Shown here: piece by piece, positions 6,702-6,852 of the stretch | How positions within the stretch are numbered: position 1 is the stretch's first letter | Layout of the letters: each line of letters opens with the position of its first letter | DNA from: Syntrophobacterales bacterium | GTDB lineage: Bacteria > Desulfobacterota > Desulfobaccia > Desulfobaccales > 0-14-0-80-60-11 | Direction: 5' to 3' | Assembly (NCBI GenBank): GCA_020052215.1 | Contig: JAGVPN010000078.1 | Span: 1-6,852, forward strand | Length of the DNA stretch: 6,852 bases | Notes under the pieces: model-generated | Told to the model about the DNA's origin: nothing | Database searches by the model: none | What the model saw: the letters and a program-made list of their open reading frames with translations, nothing else | Position numbers and translations under genes: made by a program

Positions 6702-6774
6702 ATAAAGTTGCCGTCAAACAAGTAATATAGCAATTGCCAAAAGAGGCTCTTGCAAAACTCCTCATTGACCACAA

Positions 6775-6848
6775 TTGTCATTCTGAGCGCAGCGAAGAAT
6801 CTCGTATTTTCGGAAGGTTGAGATCCTTCACTTCGTTCAGGATGACAA
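6775..6848. repeat. 74-base palindromic dispersed repeat (MITE/REP-like) at the window end
   Basis: Two 29-base arms, 6775-6803 and 6820-6848, are inverted repeats matching at 24 of 29 positions, with a 16-base loop (6804-6819). The ends read TTGTCATTCTGAGCG and GTTCAGGATGACAA. I recall near-identical sequences of the TGTCATTCTGAGCG...TTCAGGATGACA type scattered through many bacterial genomes, usually between genes. An A-run follows at the right edge. No coding capacity is seen. Confidence 0.8.
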
Positions 6849-6852
6849 AAAA

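Noticed and set aside
6734..6755. Small palindrome around AAGAGGCTCTT between the two repeats
   Set aside because: The stem is short and interrupted; it may belong to one of the repeats but cannot be supported alone.
6775..6852. Terminal palindrome followed by A-run as an intrinsic terminator
   Set aside because: The arms are very long with five mismatches and a 16-base loop, no T-run follows on the + strand, and the ends match a dispersed repeat. On the - strand the A-run would lie upstream of the hairpin.
1..6852. CRISPR array, tRNA, rRNA or riboswitch
   Set aside because: No regularly spaced direct repeats and no RNA-gene signature were seen on either strand; almost all of the window is coding.

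Overview
The window carries one co-directional, tightly packed cluster on the + strand devoted to trehalose and alpha-glucan metabolism, and it ends in a short repeat-rich tail. The moderately GC-rich coding style, the protein sequences, and the presence of a TreT-type glycosyltransferase, a long TreY and a DUF5752-like protein suggest a Desulfobacca/Syntrophobacter-like member of the former Deltaproteobacteria. This is an inference from general resemblance; there is no rRNA or other phylogenetic marker to confirm it.

Layout: (1) 2-637, C-terminal part of a GH57-type glucan-active protein (DUF3536 region), cut by the left edge. (2) 656-3472, treY, maltooligosyltrehalose synthase, with all GH13 catalytic residues. 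(3) 3473-3607, a 135-base junction without a confident gene. It contains a small ORF whose ends overlap both neighbours and, in another frame, a short tail resembling a P-type ATPase C-terminus. (4) 3608-4399, otsB, trehalose-6-phosphate phosphatase of the HAD family. (5) 4399-5091, a 230-residue protein with a clear internal two-fold repeat, probably DUF5752. (6) 5075-6298, treT, trehalose glycosyltransferring synthase (GT4). (7) 6319-6645, the first ~100 codons of otsA (GT20, trehalose-6-phosphate synthase), broken off. (8) 6634-6852, non-coding tail with two palindromic repeat elements.

Together the genes represent three routes to trehalose: from glycogen or maltodextrin (TreY, whose partner TreZ is not in the window), from nucleotide-sugar plus glucose-6-phosphate and then dephosphorylation (OtsA/OtsB), and from nucleotide-sugar plus glucose (TreT). 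The junctions otsB/DUF5752-like (1-base TAATG overlap) and DUF5752-like/treT (17-base overlap) argue for translational coupling. As seen here, otsA cannot make a working enzyme: its homology stops about 15 bases before a 68-base cloverleaf-shaped inverted-repeat element, which supplies the stop codon. The OtsA/OtsB route would then be broken unless another otsA exists.

The most interesting points are the two-fold-repeated protein of unknown function locked between OtsB and TreT, and the repeat element at the otsA break. I did not find a clearly new system such as a defence locus, CRISPR array or unusual RNA.
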